From the NCBI RefSeq assembly GCF_001663155.1, contig NZ_CP015963.1, positions 1,264,001 through 1,328,000 on the forward strand: 64,000 bases of DNA, read 5' to 3'. Source of the DNA: Altererythrobacter ishigakiensis (GTDB lineage Bacteria; Pseudomonadota; Alphaproteobacteria; Sphingomonadales; Sphingomonadaceae). Positions within the stretch are counted from its first letter, which is position 1; every line of letters starts with the position of its first letter. Made by a program: the position numbers and the translations under genes. This document shows positions 18,958 through 27,293 of this stretch, piece after piece. The notes beneath the pieces were generated by a model. It ran no database searches. It had not been told where the DNA came from and saw nothing but the letters and a program-made list of their open reading frames with translations.

Positions 18958-19710
18958 TTACCGCGCGCCTGCCCGTTGTAAGATTGGCTCCAGGCCCTCC
19001 CACTGGTTCACGTTCAATGTTTGACCGTTGAGAATAAAGGTTGGGGTACCCGTCAGGCCAAGCTCGTTGACCTGCTCCTGTGATCGTGTGGCAATGGCCT
19101 GCACCGCCTCGGCATCCGCAAGGCAGGTGCGCGCCTGATCACTGCTGAGCCCGCGAGCCGCGAAGAAGTCGATCAGACCAGCCGCCTCTGCGATGGCGAC
19201 AAAGCGCTGATCTTCAGGAAGGCTGGACGCCGCTTCAAAAGCAGCACCGTTCTGGTTCACGTTGGCGAAGATGTCATTGAGCGCAGTCCATGCCTGGGAT
19301 GACAGCGGCTCCATATTTTCCGGCTGGCCGCAACGAACCAAGGTTGCAATGGTCAGATCGATCGGATCACGCACGAGATTGCGCAATTCCAGGCTCACAA
19401 CCCCGGTGGAAACGTAGTTGTCCTTCAGCGGAGGAGCCCCGTTCTCGGAGAAATAGGCGCAGCCACCACAAGTGTGGCTGGCATATTCGATCAGTTTGAG
19501 CGGAGCATCCGGATTTCCGATCAAATAACCGTCAGCTTCGGTTACTGTGACGATATCGGTCCAGCTCTGCCCTTCCGGCGCTTCAATCGCTGCGATCGGC
19601 TCACCATCGAGCGATGCGGTTTCGGCATCTTCTGTTCCGTTACAGGCAGCAAGCGTCAACGCAAGGGTCGTGGCCAGCGAAGCGGATAGAATACGGCGCG
19701 AAAGTTTCAT
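18958..19710 (-). CDS. DsbA-family thioredoxin-fold lipoprotein
   Basis: The 250-residue protein has a lipoprotein signal (ASLATTLALTLAACNG, lipobox LAAC) and a DsbA-type thioredoxin domain. The active-site CxxC is HTCGGCAYF near residue 80 and the cis-proline loop is GLTGTPTFILNG near 225. It should act on disulfides of exported proteins. A paralogue with the same architecture lies directly upstream at 19832, and smc lies downstream. The pair resembles the DsbA-like proteins that sit beside smc/dciA in other sphingomonads. Confidence 0.9.
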   Translation of the reverse strand: MKLSRRILSASLATTLALTLAACNGTEDAETASLDGEPIAAIEAPEGQSWTDIVTVTEADGYLIGNPDAPLKLIEYASHTCGGCAYFSENGAPPLKDNYVSTGVVSLELRNLVRDPIDLTIATLVRCGQPENMEPLSSQAWTALNDIFANVNQNGAAFEAASSLPEDQRFVAIAEAAGLIDFFAARGLSSDQARTCLADAEAVQAIATRSQEQVNELGLTGTPTFILNGQTLNVNQWEGLEPILQRAGAR

Positions 19711-19831
19711 GTCTGTAACTGAGTCCTTTGTCTCGTACTGTGGAGGCTATACCAAGCCGGGGTAGGGGTGAAGCGCGTAAACCTGCTTTCCACAGGCGCT
19801 TCCACAAGAGTCTATAGTTAATCTGGAAGGT

Positions 19832-20524
19832 TCAATTGCCTTGGGTAGTGGCCGGCTTGGTGCGTGCATCGAGCTCACCCTGTAGCTGTTGCCAGCTATG
19901 GACGCCGCCAAGCAGCTGATCATCGATTGCGAAACTTGGCGTCCCACGCAACTGCAGGCGTGCTGTGTCAGCGCGTGAATATTGCAGTAGCTCTGCTTCC
20001 TTTGCGCTGTCCGCCAGGCACCGATCGACCTCTATTCGCTCATAACCGCGCGTTTCCATGATCTCGTAAAAATCCAGATCGCTGGCGATTGCGCGGCGCG
20101 CGGCGGCGCGGTCCGGATTACTCCACCGTTGCTGTTGTGCCGGGGTGGCAGCAGCCGCAACAGGCAACCACTCGCTCTGTTTCAGCATGAACACGGAATG
20201 GTTCTGGGCGAATTTGTCTGCGGGGCCGCAATGGGCCAACATCGCAGCAGTCAGATCGATTGGATCGCGCAACAAGTGGCGGACTTCCAGGGAGACCTGA
20301 CCTGATCGAACGTAGACCAACTTTACCACAGGCTCACCCTCGCGCGCGAAGGTAGCGCAGTGCCCGCAAGTATAGCTGATATATTCAGACAACTTGGTTT
20401 CCGCTTCGGGATTGCCGATAAGATGTCCACCGGGTGTTTCCGCTACCGTGACTGCCCAATTGGTCGAAAATCCGGTGGTGCAAACCATTGCCCCGGCCAG
20501 CAGCGCTATTTTCATAGCCTTCAT
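19832..20524 (-). CDS. DsbA-family thioredoxin-fold protein, second paralogue
   Basis: The 230-residue protein has an N-terminal signal (MKAMKIALLAGAMVCTTG), the active site YTCGHCATF near residue 51 and the cis-proline loop LRGTPSFAIDD near 205. It shares HLIGNPEAETKLSEYISYTC with the neighbouring paralogue (YLIGNPDAPLKLIEYASHTC), so the two arose by duplication. The ATG at 20524 overlaps the dciA stop (ATGA). The CGHC centre here against CGGC in the paralogue suggests different redox potentials, which is inference. The 120-base gap to the downstream paralogue shows nothing clear. Confidence 0.88.
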   Translation of the reverse strand: MKAMKIALLAGAMVCTTGFSTNWAVTVAETPGGHLIGNPEAETKLSEYISYTCGHCATFAREGEPVVKLVYVRSGQVSLEVRHLLRDPIDLTAAMLAHCGPADKFAQNHSVFMLKQSEWLPVAAAATPAQQQRWSNPDRAAARRAIASDLDFYEIMETRGYERIEVDRCLADSAKEAELLQYSRADTARLQLRGTPSFAIDDQLLGGVHSWQQLQGELDARTKPATTQGN

Positions 20525-21069
20525 TCTGTTGAATCCTCTTTATTCGTCATCGTCTGCGCCAGAGACTCAAGCACAGCTCTTAATTCCGGATCGCCAATAT
20601 CACGCAAGCTGTCACCCAATTCCATGGGAATTGGCTTTAGCGACGGCGGCGCTTTCACGGGCCCTTCTGCACGAAGCGGCTTAACCTCGCCTTGCCGAAG
20701 CTTGACCCGCGATACGGCTTTGTAGCCGAAAAATCGGTTCACCCGTTCCATAATCTCAGGGACCACCTGCTGGATCAGCGGCGCATTTGCGGGCACGACC
20801 ACTAACTGCAAGATGCCCTCAGACTTTTCTCCCGGGGGAAACCGGATCGCTTCCGGCGCGCAAACCCTGGCATGGGTTGGACCAACGATTTCGGGCCAGC
20901 GTGTCACGATGGAACTTTGGACAAAGCCATACCGGCGAAAGGCCGTCCGCCCGATCTGCGGCATCAGCTCACCAATCGCTTTCGGTGTGCCGCCACGGCG
21001 CCGTTCGAAAGGCTTTGCGGCTTTCGTCTTGCTCCCTTTTGTGGGTTTGGAGGTTTTGTCGCTTCCCAT
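20521..21069 (-). CDS. dciA: DUF721/DciA-like protein
   Basis: The 182-residue protein has a basic N-terminal tail (KTSKPTKGSKTKAAKPFERR) followed by a DUF721 domain with FVQSSIVTRWPEIVGPTHA, LQLVVVPANAPLIQQVVPEI and NRFFGYKAVSRVKLRQ. DUF721 proteins related to DciA help load the replicative helicase DnaB. The ATG at 21069 begins the basic tail; the open frame to 21219 overlaps the divergent mutY and is rejected. It is 29 bases from the mutY start and coupled to the DsbA-like gene by a four-base overlap. Confidence 0.85.
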   Translation of the reverse strand: MGSDKTSKPTKGSKTKAAKPFERRRGGTPKAIGELMPQIGRTAFRRYGFVQSSIVTRWPEIVGPTHARVCAPEAIRFPPGEKSEGILQLVVVPANAPLIQQVVPEIMERVNRFFGYKAVSRVKLRQGEVKPLRAEGPVKAPPSLKPIPMELGDSLRDIGDPELRAVLESLAQTMTNKEDSTE

Positions 21070-21098
21070 TGCGCTGCTGCCAATGCCATAGCGCAGGC

Positions 21099-22139
21099 GT
21101 GACTGCCAGCACCAAGACCATCTCTGACGCATTGCTCCACTGGTATCAGCGTCATGCGCGCGAATTGCCGTGGCGCAACCCGCCAGGGAAAGTGCCGCCG
21201 AATGATTGCGCGTGGCCATACCGCGTGTGGTTGTCCGAAGTCATGTTGCAGCAGACTACGGTTGCGGCAGTGAAGCCATACTTCGCAAAATTCATTGAGA
21301 CTTGGCCTACGGTCGAGGCTCTTGCGGCGGCTGATGACACAGATGTGATGAGCGCGTGGGCGGGGCTGGGCTATTATTCGCGCGCTCGCAATCTGGTGAA
21401 GTGCGCGCGCGAAGTGGCGAGACGTGGCGGCTTCCCGGAGACTGAGACTGAGCTGCGCGAGTTGCCGGGGCTTGGCCCGTATACGGCGGCCGCCATTGCC
21501 GCGATTGCCTTTGGTCAGCGCGCTGTCGTGGTCGATGCCAATGTCGAGCGGGTGGTTGCGCGGTTGTTCAAGATTGAAGAGCCATTACCCGGTGCGCGCA
21601 AGGCCATTCGCGAGCGAGCCGAGGAAGTCACACCCGTTCAAAGCTCAGGCGACTTCGCGCAGGCTATGATGGACCTGGGTTCTTCTATCTGCACTTCGCG
21701 CGATCCCAAATGCCTGCTGTGTCCACTGGCGGATATGTGTCAGGCCAAGGCGAGCGGAGATCCGGCGAAGCTGCCGATAAAGGCTCCAAAGAAAGCCAAG
21801 CCAGAGCGCAAAGGACGTGCCTTCTGGATCGAGCGGGACGATATGGTGTGGCTCGTTACGCGGCCCGGGACTGGCATGCTGGGCGGGATGCGCGCGCTGC
21901 CCGACGATGGATGGAGCGCGCAGGCAGACGGTTCAGGCGAAGCACCAGGCGAGGGTGAGATCAGAAACCTGGGCGCCGTGCGTCACGTGTTTACGCACGC
22001 ATCACTAACGCTTGAAGTGGCGCGGCTGGACGCTCAGCCCATTGGTCATGGCGAATGGTGGCCGCTTCAAGAAATCGAAAGCGCGGGGCTGCCAACACTA
22101 TTCGCCAAGGCCGCGCGACTGGCGCTGGCGCAGCGCTAG
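21099..22139 (+). CDS. mutY: A/G-specific adenine glycosylase MutY
   Basis: MutY removes adenine paired with 8-oxoguanine. The 346-residue protein has the catalytic glutamate in LSEVMLQQT near residue 46, the helix-hairpin-helix LRELPGLGPYTAAAIAAIAF and the catalytic aspartate in VVVDANVERVVARLF near 145. The 4Fe-4S ligands are CTSRDPKCLLCPLADMC (C-x6-C-x2-C-x5-C). A C-terminal NUDIX-like domain recognises 8-oxoG. There is no ATG before the conserved core. The GTG at 21099 is the best start, placing the N-terminus 29 bases from divergent dciA. Confidence 0.94.
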   Translation: MTASTKTISDALLHWYQRHARELPWRNPPGKVPPNDCAWPYRVWLSEVMLQQTTVAAVKPYFAKFIETWPTVEALAAADDTDVMSAWAGLGYYSRARNLVKCAREVARRGGFPETETELRELPGLGPYTAAAIAAIAFGQRAVVVDANVERVVARLFKIEEPLPGARKAIRERAEEVTPVQSSGDFAQAMMDLGSSICTSRDPKCLLCPLADMCQAKASGDPAKLPIKAPKKAKPERKGRAFWIERDDMVWLVTRPGTGMLGGMRALPDDGWSAQADGSGEAPGEGEIRNLGAVRHVFTHASLTLEVARLDAQPIGHGEWWPLQEIESAGLPTLFAKAARLALAQR

Positions 22140-22357
22140 ACGATTCCGCCGCCGAGAGACAGACGAAGAGCGGCGATCAGCAAAACCACGAGACAGAAGT
22201 TTCGGCCGCCGTCACTTGATGAAATCTGCCCGATCACCAAACCGATCACGATCAGGGGAAGGGCAATCCAGTTCGCCCACCCGAGAAAAGGGATAGTTGC
22301 GGGGATGACAATCACCAGAGAGATGAGGCCAATGATGTATGAGAGGACATTAAACAT
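22136..22357 (-). CDS. Small integral membrane protein, unknown function
   Basis: The 73-residue protein is mostly hydrophobic, with likely membrane helices at residues 3-20, 25-45 and 52-68 (FNVLSYIIGLISLVIVIPAT, then ANWIALPLIVIGLVIGQ). I do not recognise a family. The start at 22357 is chosen because the long open frame upstream is antisense to the serine hydrolase gene. Its stop overlaps the mutY stop convergently. An eight-base inverted repeat lies directly ahead of the start, so it may have its own regulation. Confidence 0.6.
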   Translation of the reverse strand: MFNVLSYIIGLISLVIVIPATIPFLGWANWIALPLIVIGLVIGQISSSDGGRNFCLVVLLIAALRLSLGGGIV

Positions 22358-22360
22358 GTG

Positions 22361-22378
22361 TGTTATATGTATATAACA
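22361..22378. promoter_or_regulatory. Palindrome of TGT-N12-ACA form before the small membrane protein
   Basis: TGTTATAT at 22361-22368 and ATATAACA at 22371-22378 form a perfect inverted repeat with a two-base centre, in an otherwise GC-rich region. It ends four bases before the start codon of the minus-strand gene, where a repressor or activator could bind. The TGT-N12-ACA layout matches PpsR/CrtJ-type sites, and GntR or PadR-type sites look similar. Which regulator binds is unknown. Confidence 0.5.
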
Positions 22379-22462
22379 CCTGTCGATTTCAAGCCCCGAT
22401 TGACCAAGTGTGCTCATTCCCTCAAACACGCCCCTCAATCGATTTCGAAAAAGGACCCATGA

Positions 22463-23791
22463 ATGGCATTCCGCGAGTTTGATTCCCCCCAACTTTCCCG
22501 TCGCGCCCTCTTCCGGACCAGTGGATATCTCGCAGCTGGTGGCGCACTTGCTGCCGTCCCTGTCGGGCGCAGCATGCTTCGCGCATCTGCGGCCACAACC
22601 AACTGGGCCAATGTTGCCGAACGCATTGAGCATTACGTGGGGACGGGCAAGGTCGCGAACATGGTTGCGAGCTTTGGCTGGGGCAACGAAGCGCCGCATT
22701 CGGTAGCGCGCGGAAATCTTGGCTTTGGCAGCACGACGGCAGCGGATCTCGATTCGCTCTACCGGATATATTCTATGACCAAGCCGATCACCGGCATGGC
22801 CACAATGATGCTGATTGATGACGGAAAGCTGGGCTTGGATCAGCCATTGGCCGATATCCTGCCTGCGTTTGCCGATATGCAGGTTCAGAAAGAATATGAT
22901 GGCGCAATTACGCCAGACAATCTTGAAGCGGCAGAACGCCCGATAACTATTCGGCAGTTGCTGACCCATACTGCCGGCCTTGGCTACGGCATCATTCAGC
23001 AAGGTCCGATCAAGACCGCATATGAAGACAGGGGTCTGATCCCCGGGCAGGTTAGCCGCTTGCCGATCCCGGGGCTCGGTCGCGGCACGCCGGTCAGCAG
23101 CCTCGAAGCCTTTGCCGACGGGCTGGCGCAGATGCCGCTCGTCTATCAGCCGGGTGTCAAATGGAGCTATTCGGTCAGCCTGGATTTGCTTGGACGCGTG
23201 ATTGAAGTTGTCGAGAAAAAGCCGTTTGATCAGGTGTTGCAGGAACGACTGTTCGATCCCTGCGGAATGGAAAGCACTTATTTCCGTGTGCCATCGAGTG
23301 AGCTGAATCGTTACACCGATAATTATGGCATTATGGCCGGCGTGCCGCTGCCAATCGATCCGGCAGCCAACTCGATCTATCTTGATGATCCGGCGTTCCC
23401 GTTTGGCGGAGCCGGACTGGTGTCCAGCCCACGCGATTATGACCGCTTCCTGCGGATGCTGCTCGGTTATGGCAAGATCGATGGCAAGCGGGTGATGGGT
23501 GAATTGGCGGTTCGCGTAGGTACATCAAACATCTTGCCGCGCGGGGTGCAGACAGAGGGCACCTGGGTCGCCGGGCAGGGATTTGGCGCGGGCGGCCGCG
23601 TTGTTGATGGCGCATTCGGCTGGGGTGGTGCAGCTGGCACGTTGGCCTCTGTCGACTTCAAATCCGGGCTTCGGGCTGGCCTCTACGTTCAATATATGCC
23701 GTCTGAAAGCTACCCAATCCGTAGTGATTTCCTGACCGCATTGGCCAAGGATCTGGGCCGCGAAGATGGAGCTTTCTCCATTGGCGGGTAA
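22463..23791 (+). CDS. Serine hydrolase (class C beta-lactamase/EstB-like), Tat-exported
   Basis: The 442-residue protein carries a twin-arginine signal (LSRRALFRTSGYLAAGGALA) and a beta-lactamase-related domain. The SxxK motif is SMTKPITGMATMMLID near residue 107, the tyrosine motif is YSVSLDLLGRVIEV near 236, and HTAGLGYG is the usual esterase/PBP loop. Family members are esterases, penicillin-binding-like proteins or D-aminopeptidases, and true beta-lactamase activity is unlikely. It is the first gene of a coupled operon: nudC begins 26 bases before its stop. Confidence 0.88.
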   Translation: MAFREFDSPQLSRRALFRTSGYLAAGGALAAVPVGRSMLRASAATTNWANVAERIEHYVGTGKVANMVASFGWGNEAPHSVARGNLGFGSTTAADLDSLYRIYSMTKPITGMATMMLIDDGKLGLDQPLADILPAFADMQVQKEYDGAITPDNLEAAERPITIRQLLTHTAGLGYGIIQQGPIKTAYEDRGLIPGQVSRLPIPGLGRGTPVSSLEAFADGLAQMPLVYQPGVKWSYSVSLDLLGRVIEVVEKKPFDQVLQERLFDPCGMESTYFRVPSSELNRYTDNYGIMAGVPLPIDPAANSIYLDDPAFPFGGAGLVSSPRDYDRFLRMLLGYGKIDGKRVMGELAVRVGTSNILPRGVQTEGTWVAGQGFGAGGRVVDGAFGWGGAAGTLASVDFKSGLRAGLYVQYMPSESYPIRSDFLTALAKDLGREDGAFSIGG

Positions 23792-24665
23792 GATCAATAT
23801 CGCTTTTGCCGGCTCGCCGATTGACCGTGCGGACAATTTGCGCGCGGATCCCGATGCACTGGCCGGGATGATGAACTGGAAGGCGCGGCTGCTCGCGCTC
23901 GACGAGTTGATGCCGTCGCTGGATGACAACAACCGGCTGGTCTGGGGCACACTGGCGGACGCGCCTGAAGATGCCGAGCTGGTGTTCCTGGGCATTGACC
24001 GCACCGACGGCGGAGAGAAGCCGTGCTTTGCCGCTGTCCCGGCAAAGGGCGATGCCAGCCCGCGTATGGCGAACCCTCAGCTTTGGGCGCTGATGGCGAC
24101 GCTCGATGCGGGCGACCTTGCGCTTTATGGCGGGGCACGCAGCCTGATTGACTGGCACGCGCGCCATCGCTTTTGCGCTGAGTGCGGCGGGAATACCAAG
24201 ATCGCCAAGGGCGGCTGGCAGCGCGGCTGCGAAAGCTGCAACGCGCAGCACTTCCCGCGCACCGACCCGGTCACGATCATGTTGGCCGAGCATGAAGGGC
24301 GGCTGATGCTGGGCCGCGGCAAGGGTTGGCCGGAAGGCGCGTTTTCCGCGCTTGCAGGCTTTGTCGAGCCCGGCGAAACCATTGAAGAAGCGGTGCAGCG
24401 CGAAGTGTTCGAGGAATCGGGCGTGCGCGTGCGCGATGTCTCTTACATTGCCAGCCAGCCATGGCCTTTCCCCAGCCAGCTGATGATCGGGTGCCACAGC
24501 TATGCTGACGATGATGCGCTGGTCATTGATGAGACCGAAATGGCAGAGATCATCTGGTTCACGCGCGAGCAAGTGGTCGCATCGCTTGAGGGTAACGGCC
24601 CGTTCCGCGCGCCGCCGCCGCATGCTATCGCACACAATCTGATGAAATGGTGGATTGAAAAATGA
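23766..24665 (+). CDS. nudC: NADH pyrophosphatase NudC
   Basis: The 299-residue protein hydrolyses NAD(H) to NMN(H) and AMP, and in E. coli also removes NAD caps from RNA. A zinc ribbon (CAECGGNTKIAKGGWQRGC, then CNAQHFPRTDP) precedes the Nudix box GFVEPGETIEEAVQREVFEE near residue 200. SQPWPFPSQLMIG is the NudC-type signature that specifies NADH. The start at 23766 lies within the end of the upstream gene. The next gene overlaps by ATGA. Confidence 0.93.
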   Translation: MELSPLAGKINIAFAGSPIDRADNLRADPDALAGMMNWKARLLALDELMPSLDDNNRLVWGTLADAPEDAELVFLGIDRTDGGEKPCFAAVPAKGDASPRMANPQLWALMATLDAGDLALYGGARSLIDWHARHRFCAECGGNTKIAKGGWQRGCESCNAQHFPRTDPVTIMLAEHEGRLMLGRGKGWPEGAFSALAGFVEPGETIEEAVQREVFEESGVRVRDVSYIASQPWPFPSQLMIGCHSYADDDALVIDETEMAEIIWFTREQVVASLEGNGPFRAPPPHAIAHNLMKWWIEK

Positions 24666-25351
24666 CCGATACCGCACCGCAACGCATGACTATCGACATT
24701 TATTCGGATGTCATGTGCCCGTGGTGCCTGATCGGTTATGGCCAGCTGACGAAGGCGCTCGATCAGCTTGACGGCGAGATCGAAGCGCAATTGCGCTGGC
24801 GACCGTTCGAACTCAATCCGGACATGCCTCAGCAGGGCGAGGAACAGGAAGCACATTTGCAACGCAAATATCGCCGCAGCGCTGAAGAAGGCGCCGCTGT
24901 TCGCGGTCAGATGAAGTCGATAGCTGACAGCGCGGGCGTTTCGCTGAGCTACGAAGGTTCCGGTGAAGCGCCGCCGGCGATGATGTGGAACACACGCGCC
25001 GCGCACAATCTGCTGACATGGGCGCTGGAAGAGGCAGGGCCGAAAGTTCAAACCGATCTGAAGCTCGCGCTGTTCAAAGCGCACTTTAACGAGCGCAGGA
25101 ATGTCTCTGACGAGACTGTGCTGCTGGATATTGCGGCAAGCGTGGGTTTGCATCGCCAAGCGGCGAAGGCCGCGCTGGCGGACGAGGATCTGGAAGCGCG
25201 AGTAATTGCTGAAGAGCGTCAGGCGTGGGACCTCAACATCTCGGGCGTTCCGGCGATGATTGTGAATGGCAAATTCATGATTCCCGGCGCACAGGCCCCG
25301 GAGACCTACGTCAACGCACTGCGCCGCGTCGCGGAAAAGAGTGCCGCGTGA
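24662..25351 (+). CDS. DsbA-family oxidoreductase, FrnE-like, cytoplasmic
   Basis: The 229-residue protein has a DsbA/FrnE thioredoxin fold, with the active site DVMCPWCLIGYG near residue 20 and the cis-proline loop LNISGVPAMIVNGKF near 195. There is no signal peptide, so it probably works in the cytoplasm. FrnE-like proteins are 2-hydroxychromene isomerase relatives linked to oxidative-stress tolerance. It overlaps nudC and the downstream SDR gene by four bases each, so all are likely cotranslated. Confidence 0.9.
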   Translation: MTDTAPQRMTIDIYSDVMCPWCLIGYGQLTKALDQLDGEIEAQLRWRPFELNPDMPQQGEEQEAHLQRKYRRSAEEGAAVRGQMKSIADSAGVSLSYEGSGEAPPAMMWNTRAAHNLLTWALEEAGPKVQTDLKLALFKAHFNERRNVSDETVLLDIAASVGLHRQAAKAALADEDLEARVIAEERQAWDLNISGVPAMIVNGKFMIPGAQAPETYVNALRRVAEKSAA

Positions 25352-26166
25352 CTCAATTCAACCCTCGTACTGCGGTGATAACCGGCGGGGCGAGCGGGAT
25401 AGGCTTTGCGATTGCGAAGGATCTTGCTGCGCGCGGTGTAAAGGTCATGGTGGCGGACTTGCCCGGCACAGGCCTTGATGACGCGGCGCGGCTGATTGAC
25501 GGCGTGCTGACGCAGCCTTGCGATGTGAGCGATCTGGATCAGGTTGAAGCACTTGCAGAGGCGGCGTTTGACCAGCTTGGCGAAGTGCATCTGGTGCTGA
25601 ACAATGCGGGGCAGGGCGGCGTTCGCGGCAAGATGTGGGAAGTCGATCCAGAGGCAGCGCGTAAGCATTTTGACGTCAATTTTTGGGGCGTTTGGCACGG
25701 CTGCAAGGTGTTCGCACCGCGCTTGATCGAACAACAAGCTCTATCAGCGATCTACAACACCGGCAGTGAGAACAGCTGGTTCTGCGCCGTGCGCCAGACC
25801 GCCGCGTACATCGCGGCCAAGCATGCTGTGCTGGGCATGACTGAAAGCTTGCGAGAGGATTTGCCCGAACACGTTCATGCCGGGTTGATCGTGCCCGGCT
25901 GGGTGTTCACCCCGCTTGGCCCGGAGCAATTCATGAAATTCGGCATGCCGGTTGAAGAGTATACCAAGATCGTTGTGCCGCAGTTGCTTGCGCGGCGGCG
26001 CTTTGTTGTCAGCCATGGATGCAACACGGTGCGCATCGCCGAACGGATGGACGAGCTGGCGGAAAGCTATGCCGAATATGCGCTACCCGCCGAAGAAGAC
26101 GCGAAGCACGATGTGCAATTGGTGATGGCGCAGCTGCGAAAGATACAGAAGGAACAGGGCGCATGA
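25348..26166 (+). CDS. Short-chain dehydrogenase/reductase
   Basis: The 272-residue protein begins at a GTG overlapping the previous stop (GTGA). It has the SDR cofactor motif TGGASGIGFAIAKDLAARG, the NNAGQGG motif near residue 85, and the catalytic tyrosine-lysine pair in YIAAKHAVLG near 152-156, preceded by the catalytic serine in NTGSENSW. The dinucleotide is probably NAD(P)H, and the substrate is unknown. It is the last gene of the hydrolase-nudC-FrnE-SDR operon. Confidence 0.9.
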   Translation: MTQFNPRTAVITGGASGIGFAIAKDLAARGVKVMVADLPGTGLDDAARLIDGVLTQPCDVSDLDQVEALAEAAFDQLGEVHLVLNNAGQGGVRGKMWEVDPEAARKHFDVNFWGVWHGCKVFAPRLIEQQALSAIYNTGSENSWFCAVRQTAAYIAAKHAVLGMTESLREDLPEHVHAGLIVPGWVFTPLGPEQFMKFGMPVEEYTKIVVPQLLARRRFVVSHGCNTVRIAERMDELAESYAEYALPAEEDAKHDVQLVMAQLRKIQKEQGA

Positions 26167-26272
26167 TATCGGCCCACGTCGGAATGTTTTATCCGGCAGA
26201 TTGTTAGGATCGTGAATTCCGAGCTTTCTGATGTACACATTCCGTGGGTTCAGAATGAGGGAGGAGCAAGAG

Positions 26273-26761
26273 ATGAAATTTTCGCTTATTTCAGGTTGGA
26301 TTCCGGCACTTACGGGAATGCTGTTTTCTCCGGCGTTACAAGCCCAAGACACTTCGGAATTGCCTCAACAACTGCAAGACAAGATCGTTATTGCCAAGGA
26401 GGCTTGCGCAGCTTTCGATCAGGGGGAATTTGCGCTCGAATGGGGAGCAATAGAGCGAGTAGATTTAGACGGTGATCTATACGCTGACTGGGTCTTGAAC
26501 GAGCGTGCCTTCGCTTGTTCTACCGCTGCCTCGCTGTATGGTGGAACTGGCGGTAGCATGTCCCACTTTCTGGTCGGCAACGAGCTTAACTCTCTGCTCA
26601 ATCAGGGTTGGGATGTGATAAGCGTTGGTCGTTACCGGGTCGTAATTGCCGATGTCCATGGATCCCAATGTGGTGGTATCAACCCCACACCATGCGTCAC
26701 CTCAAGTGTTTGGGATAGCGAGGCAAAAGAGTGGCGATCGACGTCTGCAGAATGGGAGTGA
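26273..26761 (+). CDS. Secreted protein with DxDGD motif, unknown function
   Basis: The 162-residue protein has a signal peptide (MKFSLISGWIPALTGMLFSP, cleaved near ALQAQ). The mature part contains RVDLDGDLYADWVLNE, an Asp-rich loop like a calcium-binding or FG-GAP repeat, then GGTGGSMSHFLVG and a Cys-containing segment DVHGSQCGGINPTPC. The protein at 34395 shares the same order (DLNGDGTDEW, then GTGGCSMRIF), so the two look like distant paralogues. GGGAGGAG (26257-26264) precedes the chosen ATG well. The 106 bases before it show nothing else. Confidence 0.72.
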   Translation: MKFSLISGWIPALTGMLFSPALQAQDTSELPQQLQDKIVIAKEACAAFDQGEFALEWGAIERVDLDGDLYADWVLNERAFACSTAASLYGGTGGSMSHFLVGNELNSLLNQGWDVISVGRYRVVIADVHGSQCGGINPTPCVTSSVWDSEAKEWRSTSAEWE

Positions 26762-26834
26762 AACGTTCATCGGGACGCTTGCTTGATGAGGCAATGTCCG
26801 CTTAGCATCCTTTTTGCGGCAACAGTGCCGATCA

Positions 26835-27224
26835 CTAAATCAATCCCAGCTTCTGCAGTTTGACCGCCATTTTTCCGGGCAGCGCGTCGCCAATATCTTC
26901 GCCGTCTTCCAAGTCACGCGGTGGCTCGCCCTTGAGATAGCGCCAGCCCTGATGCGCGCGCTTGGGCTGAGGGTGAACACGGATCAGCTTCGGCTCCAGC
27001 TCGATCAGCCAGCGCCCGCTGTCAGTTTGTGAAAAGCCGGTAATCTTGGATCGTGCGACCAGATTGTGCTGGTGAATCCAGTAGAGCGATCCGCCGATGC
27101 ATTGCTCCCACTTGGTGGGTCGATATTTGGTTGTCAGGTGCGGGCTGCGACGCCCGGCATACCAGCTCTCGATATCGTCGAAGCTCTGAGCTCCAAAAGC
27201 AATCTTGGTCAAATTGAGCGGCAT
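26835..27224 (-). CDS. DUF1489 family protein
   Basis: The 129-residue protein matches the alphaproteobacterial DUF1489 family: MPLNLTKIAFGAQSFDDIES at the N-terminus, GGSLYWIHQHNLVARSKITG in the middle and RAHQGWRYLKGEPPRDL near the C-terminus. Function is unknown. It is divergent from the cyclase-family gene at 27294 with 69 bases between, which should hold promoters for both. Confidence 0.85.
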   Translation of the reverse strand: MPLNLTKIAFGAQSFDDIESWYAGRRSPHLTTKYRPTKWEQCIGGSLYWIHQHNLVARSKITGFSQTDSGRWLIELEPKLIRVHPQPKRAHQGWRYLKGEPPRDLEDGEDIGDALPGKMAVKLQKLGLI

Positions 27225-27293
27225 GTCTATGATCTGGCATATGGGGCCGCATATTCAAGCCCGCTGGGGCAGTTTTGCGAGGGGAGAGTTTCG

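Noticed and set aside
20787..21098. Upstream extension of the mutY frame
   Set aside because: It is antisense to dciA, adds 104 residues absent from MutY, and is composed of shadow codons. The GTG at 21099 fits the family start.
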